A stretch of DNA of 64,000 nucleotides from Planctomycetia bacterium (GTDB taxonomy: Bacteria > Planctomycetota > Phycisphaerae > UBA1845 > UTPLA1): the NCBI GenBank assembly GCA_015075745.1, contig JABTTW010000002.1, positions 124,001-188,000 of the forward strand, read 5' to 3'. The position numbers and the translations under genes are program-made. The stretch's first letter is position 1. Each line of letters starts with the position of its first letter. The notes below the pieces were generated by a model. The model ran no database searches and was not told the origin of the DNA. It was given only the letters and a program-made list of their open reading frames with translations. Shown here piece after piece: positions 61,117 through 64,000 of the stretch.

Positions 61117-63051
61117 ATGGCATTCAGGGATTTCGCACACGCAAAAGCCATCAGTCTGGCAAGGGAAATCGTCAAGATGACGACCCACGCAGGCTCCGGA
61201 CATCCCTCCAGTGCGATGTCTTTGCTCCATCTCGTCGTCACGCTCATGTACGACGTCATGCGCTGGGACCCTGCAGACCCCTGGAACCTGGCGGCCGATC
61301 GACTGGTGCTCTCTGAAGGCCACGCCGTACCGGTCATTTACGCCGCTTACGCCGATCTCGGCGGAGCGGTCGGCAAAGACAAGGCCTCAGCCCGGCCGCT
61401 GACCATGGCCGATCTGGCTGGCCTTCGCGAGGCCGGCAGCCTTCTCGATGGCCACCCCAATCCTGCGGAAGGGTTCCCATTCTTCGATGCCGCCACCGGC
61501 TCCCTTGGCCAGGGCCTCAGCGTCGCCGCCGGTCTCGTGGCCGCATCCCGGCTGCGAAAGTACGACCGGCGAGTCTACGTGCTCGTCGGCGACGGCGAAT
61601 CGCGCGAGGGACAGATTTGGGAGGCCATGGACCTCATCGCCGATCGTGATCAGCGCGAGGTCACGGTCATATTCAACTGCAACGGCCATGGTCAGGCCGA
61701 CTATGTCTCCAAACGGCAGTCCCCCGAAGCGCTCGCCGCAAAGTCCGCCGCCTTCGGGTGGCAGACCATCACCATTGACGGACACGACCCCGACGCGGTC
61801 CGAAGCGCACTCACCCTCAAACGCGAAAAACCCCTCGCCATCATCGCCAAAACACAAAAGGGCTGGGGATGCGAGTCCCTCAAGGACATATCCAACCACG
61901 GCAAGCCCGTCCCCGCGAAGGAACTGGACGCCGCCTTGGCCCTGATCGACGCCATGACCGGCAAACTGGAGATCACGGTCGCCGACGCTCAGCCGCCGAA
62001 AATCAGCAAGCCCGATGCCGGCAAACCGCTTCCCGAAATCGCCCTGAAGCCGACCGATTTCCACGCCGCCATGAAAGCCGCAGGCATGGATGGCGCTGTC
62101 GCCAAGAACAGCATCGCCACGCGCCGTGCCTATGGCGCGGCACTGCTTGCCGTGGCCGAGGCGGAACCCAGAATCGTCGCCCTGGACGGAGACGTCCGTA
62201 ATTCCACTTTCTCCGAGGTTTTCTTCGACAAGCATCCCGAACGCTTCGTCGAGTGCAAAATCGCCGAGCAGAACATGATCTCCACGGCCGTCGGCATGGC
62301 CGCCGGGGGTTTCATCCCATTCGTAAGCACCTTCGCCAAGTTCGTCTCAAGAGCCTACGACCAGATAGAGCTCGCCCAGATCACGCGTGCCAACATCAAG
62401 ATCACCGGCTCGCACGCTGGCATCTCACTCGGCGCTGACGGCCCCAGTCAGATGAGCCTGCACGACGTCGCTTATTTCAGATCTGCAAGCCAGACCGACG
62501 ACGGCCGAGGCAATCCCGTTTGCATATCATTGCACCCTTCCGACGCCGTCTCGGCCTACCACTGCGTCTGGCTGATGGCGGCCCAGCCCGGCATGTGCTA
62601 CATGCGAACGCACCGGCCCGACGTCCCGCTGCTCTACGCCCCGGATACGCAGTTCAAGATCGGCGGCTCTCACCAGCTCGCCGCCGGTGACGCCATCACC
62701 ATCGTTTCCGCCGGCTACATGGTTCACGAATGCAAAAAGGCCGTCGAACTCCTCGCATCCGCCGGCATTAAGTGTTCCCTCATCGACGCCTACTGTCTGC
62801 CGCTCAACATCGAGCCGATCTTCGCCGCCGCAGCCCAGACGAACTCTCGCATCCTGTGCGTCGAAGACAACTACATCGGCGGCCTCGCCGGCGCAGTGGC
62901 CGAAGCAGCCGCCCGTCGGGGTGACATCCGCGTCGAGGCGATGACCTGCCGCCGCCTCCCCAAGAGCACCAGGACAACCGACGCCATCATGGCCTATGCC
63001 GGCCTCTCCGCGAAGGACATCGCCGACACCGCGCGCAAACTGATCGCCTAA
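61117..63051 (+). CDS. tkt: Transketolase
   Basis: 644-residue ThDP enzyme of the pentose phosphate pathway. N-terminal MTTHAGSGHPSSAMSLLHLV, RLVLSEGHAVPVIYAAYADL, GSLGQGLSVAAG, ThDP/Mg site LVGDGESREGQIWEAMDLIA, central ALDGDVRNSTFSE, catalytic Glu in FVECKIAEQNMISTAVGMA and C-terminal CLPLNIEPIFAAA with the ILCVEDNYIGGLAGAVAEA transketolase C-domain. The length and the animal-type arrangement (about 620-650) fit the shorter transketolase class. Its stop interlocks with queG on the other strand (63048-63051). Confidence 0.95.
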   Translation: MAFRDFAHAKAISLAREIVKMTTHAGSGHPSSAMSLLHLVVTLMYDVMRWDPADPWNLAADRLVLSEGHAVPVIYAAYADLGGAVGKDKASARPLTMADLAGLREAGSLLDGHPNPAEGFPFFDAATGSLGQGLSVAAGLVAASRLRKYDRRVYVLVGDGESREGQIWEAMDLIADRDQREVTVIFNCNGHGQADYVSKRQSPEALAAKSAAFGWQTITIDGHDPDAVRSALTLKREKPLAIIAKTQKGWGCESLKDISNHGKPVPAKELDAALALIDAMTGKLEITVADAQPPKISKPDAGKPLPEIALKPTDFHAAMKAAGMDGAVAKNSIATRRAYGAALLAVAEAEPRIVALDGDVRNSTFSEVFFDKHPERFVECKIAEQNMISTAVGMAAGGFIPFVSTFAKFVSRAYDQIELAQITRANIKITGSHAGISLGADGPSQMSLHDVAYFRSASQTDDGRGNPVCISLHPSDAVSAYHCVWLMAAQPGMCYMRTHRPDVPLLYAPDTQFKIGGSHQLAAGDAITIVSAGYMVHECKKAVELLASAGIKCSLIDAYCLPLNIEPIFAAAAQTNSRILCVEDNYIGGLAGAVAEAAARRGDIRVEAMTCRRLPKSTRTTDAIMAYAGLSAKDIADTARKLIA

Positions 63052-63998
63052 CCATCGCCCGTCAGATGAGACCGCGCGAGCTCCGCATTGCGCTTCCACA
63101 TCTTCAGCGAAACGCGGGAAACCGCCCGGCCCGCCGTCGCTTCTTGATGTCGCTCCTTGTCCCATGCCGCGATATCGTCCAGCGCTGGAAGCGCCGCGTC
63201 GACCGACTTCGCCAAAAGCCGCTCTTCCCGTGATGGCGCAACATCTCGATTGAACGGGCAAACCTCCTGACAAACATCACAACCAAACACCCAGTCGCCC
63301 ATCTTGGCGGCTAGTTCCGGATCAATCTCGACACGATGCTCGATCGTCAGATAAGAAATGCACCGCCGCGCATCCATCTCATACGCACGCGGAAACGCCT
63401 CCGTCGGGCAGGCGTCGAGACAGCGCGTGCACGACCCGCAGTGATCCGCGACCGGCGCATCCGCCGCCAGCGGAAGGCTCGTGATCACGACACCCAGCAC
63501 AAACCACGACCCGAGCCGCTGATTCAAGACCAGCGTGTTCTTTCCGATCCAGCCGATCCCCGCCATTGCCGCAAGCTCGCGCTCGGTGATCGCCGACGTA
63601 TCGACGCAGATCTTCGATTCAAACGGCGTCGGAATCTCGTCGTGCAATTGATCGACGAGATGCGACAGCTTCTCCTTCAGTATCGCGTGATAATCCTCCC
63701 CCCACGCATACATCGCCACCCGGCCCCGCGCGGCGTCATCCGCCACAGCCGGCGGAGCCTGGCGATAGCTCTGTGCAACAACAATGACACTCCGGGCCCA
63801 GGGCAGCCACGTCGTCAGGTCCACCCGCGAATTGAGGTGACGGTGCAGATACCCCATTCGACCGGCGCGACCCTCCGCCAGCCACCGGGTCAGGTACTTG
63901 CCGCGAGGAATGGCGCCGGCGGGGGCGATGCCGCATTGCTCGAAGCCCAACCCGCCGGCGAGCCGCTTCACCGCCTCCGTCATTTTCCCTGCTTCCAT
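63048..63998 (-). CDS. queG: Epoxyqueuosine reductase
   Basis: 316 residues to ATG 63998, which lies two bases from the window end; ATG 63983 is an alternative start. Cobalamin and iron-sulfur enzyme for the last step of queuosine synthesis in tRNA. N-terminal GLGFEQCGIAPAGAIP, cobalamin-domain WARSVIVVAQSYRQA, AWGEDYHAILKEKL, catalytic Asp in CVDTSAITERELAAMAGIGW, IGKNTLVLNQRLGSWFVLG, then two [4Fe-4S] clusters: CGSCTRCLDACPTEAF and CDVCQEVCPFNRD. C-terminal HEAT-like repeat region is short, as in the short QueG form. Confidence 0.95.
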   Translation of the reverse strand: MEAGKMTEAVKRLAGGLGFEQCGIAPAGAIPRGKYLTRWLAEGRAGRMGYLHRHLNSRVDLTTWLPWARSVIVVAQSYRQAPPAVADDAARGRVAMYAWGEDYHAILKEKLSHLVDQLHDEIPTPFESKICVDTSAITERELAAMAGIGWIGKNTLVLNQRLGSWFVLGVVITSLPLAADAPVADHCGSCTRCLDACPTEAFPRAYEMDARRCISYLTIEHRVEIDPELAAKMGDWVFGCDVCQEVCPFNRDVAPSREERLLAKSVDAALPALDDIAAWDKERHQEATAGRAVSRVSLKMWKRNAELARSHLTGDG

Positions 63999-64000
63999 GT

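Noticed and set aside
1..64000. tRNA, rRNA, tmRNA or known riboswitch
   Set aside because: No T-loop or rRNA-like sequence was noticed in any intergenic region by eye. A covariance-model scan would be decisive and was not possible.

Overview
The window looks like a chromosomal segment of a high-GC bacterium of the phylum Planctomycetota, probably an uncultured or Phycisphaerae-like lineage. This is inferred from the gene families: PEP-CTERM surface proteins, a multi-pseudopilin cluster with Ala at position -1 of the cleavage sites, membrane proteins with CxxC...CPEC zinc ribbons, a GreA with a very long N-terminal extension, a redoxin/cytochrome c/PHM fusion and a topoisomerase VI A subunit. 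No rRNA, tRNA or CRISPR array was found. Most of the window is ordinary, compact, GC-rich housekeeping sequence. Many co-directional genes are joined by 4-base ATGA/GTGA stop-start overlaps.

Layout. 0-10 kb: end of an HU gene, a DksA-like protein with a histone-H1-like tail, a lipoprotein, infA, then a leftward block recA / C45-type hydrolase / cdsA / phoH, a TrkA/RCK-type channel, and a leftward three-gene ECF sigma / anti-sigma / mini-secretin operon. 10-20 kb: a near-cargo-less PEP-CTERM protein, a GT-C glycosyltransferase and NAD kinase, then a rightward cluster of a GspF-type protein followed by four pseudopilins. 19-25 kb: M20 dipeptidase, a larger PEP-CTERM protein with a clear terminator, a class V aminotransferase and cardiolipin synthase. 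25-27 kb: a gene-poor patch of dispersed repeats next to a low-GC FRG-domain gene (likely acquired). 27-42.5 kb: moaC, the redoxin/cytochrome/PHM fusion, yceH, a long GreA, an RdgC-like protein, several secreted proteins, a GT-C enzyme with an L,D-transpeptidase, and an MBL hydrolase.

42.5-50.6 kb is the accessory zone. It holds hairpin repeats shared with the 25 kb patch, a truncated IS3 transposase fused to the 3' end of an IS630 transposase, topoisomerase VI subunit A without a B subunit nearby, a class V aminotransferase, an orphan gene, and an intact IS256-family element sitting inside a decayed membrane-protein gene. 50.6-64 kb returns to housekeeping: GNAT, larC, a metallophosphoesterase-like protein with a degenerate active site, a 2-hydroxyacid dehydrogenase, gap, murA, transketolase and queG.

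The best candidates for something unusual are the orphan Topo VI A, the ECF/anti-sigma/mini-secretin operon, the FRG gene in its repeat-rich setting, the H1-tailed DksA next to HU, and the dispersed hairpin repeat families. I did not see a complete, clearly novel multi-gene system. All family assignments are by eye from motifs; no database search was run.
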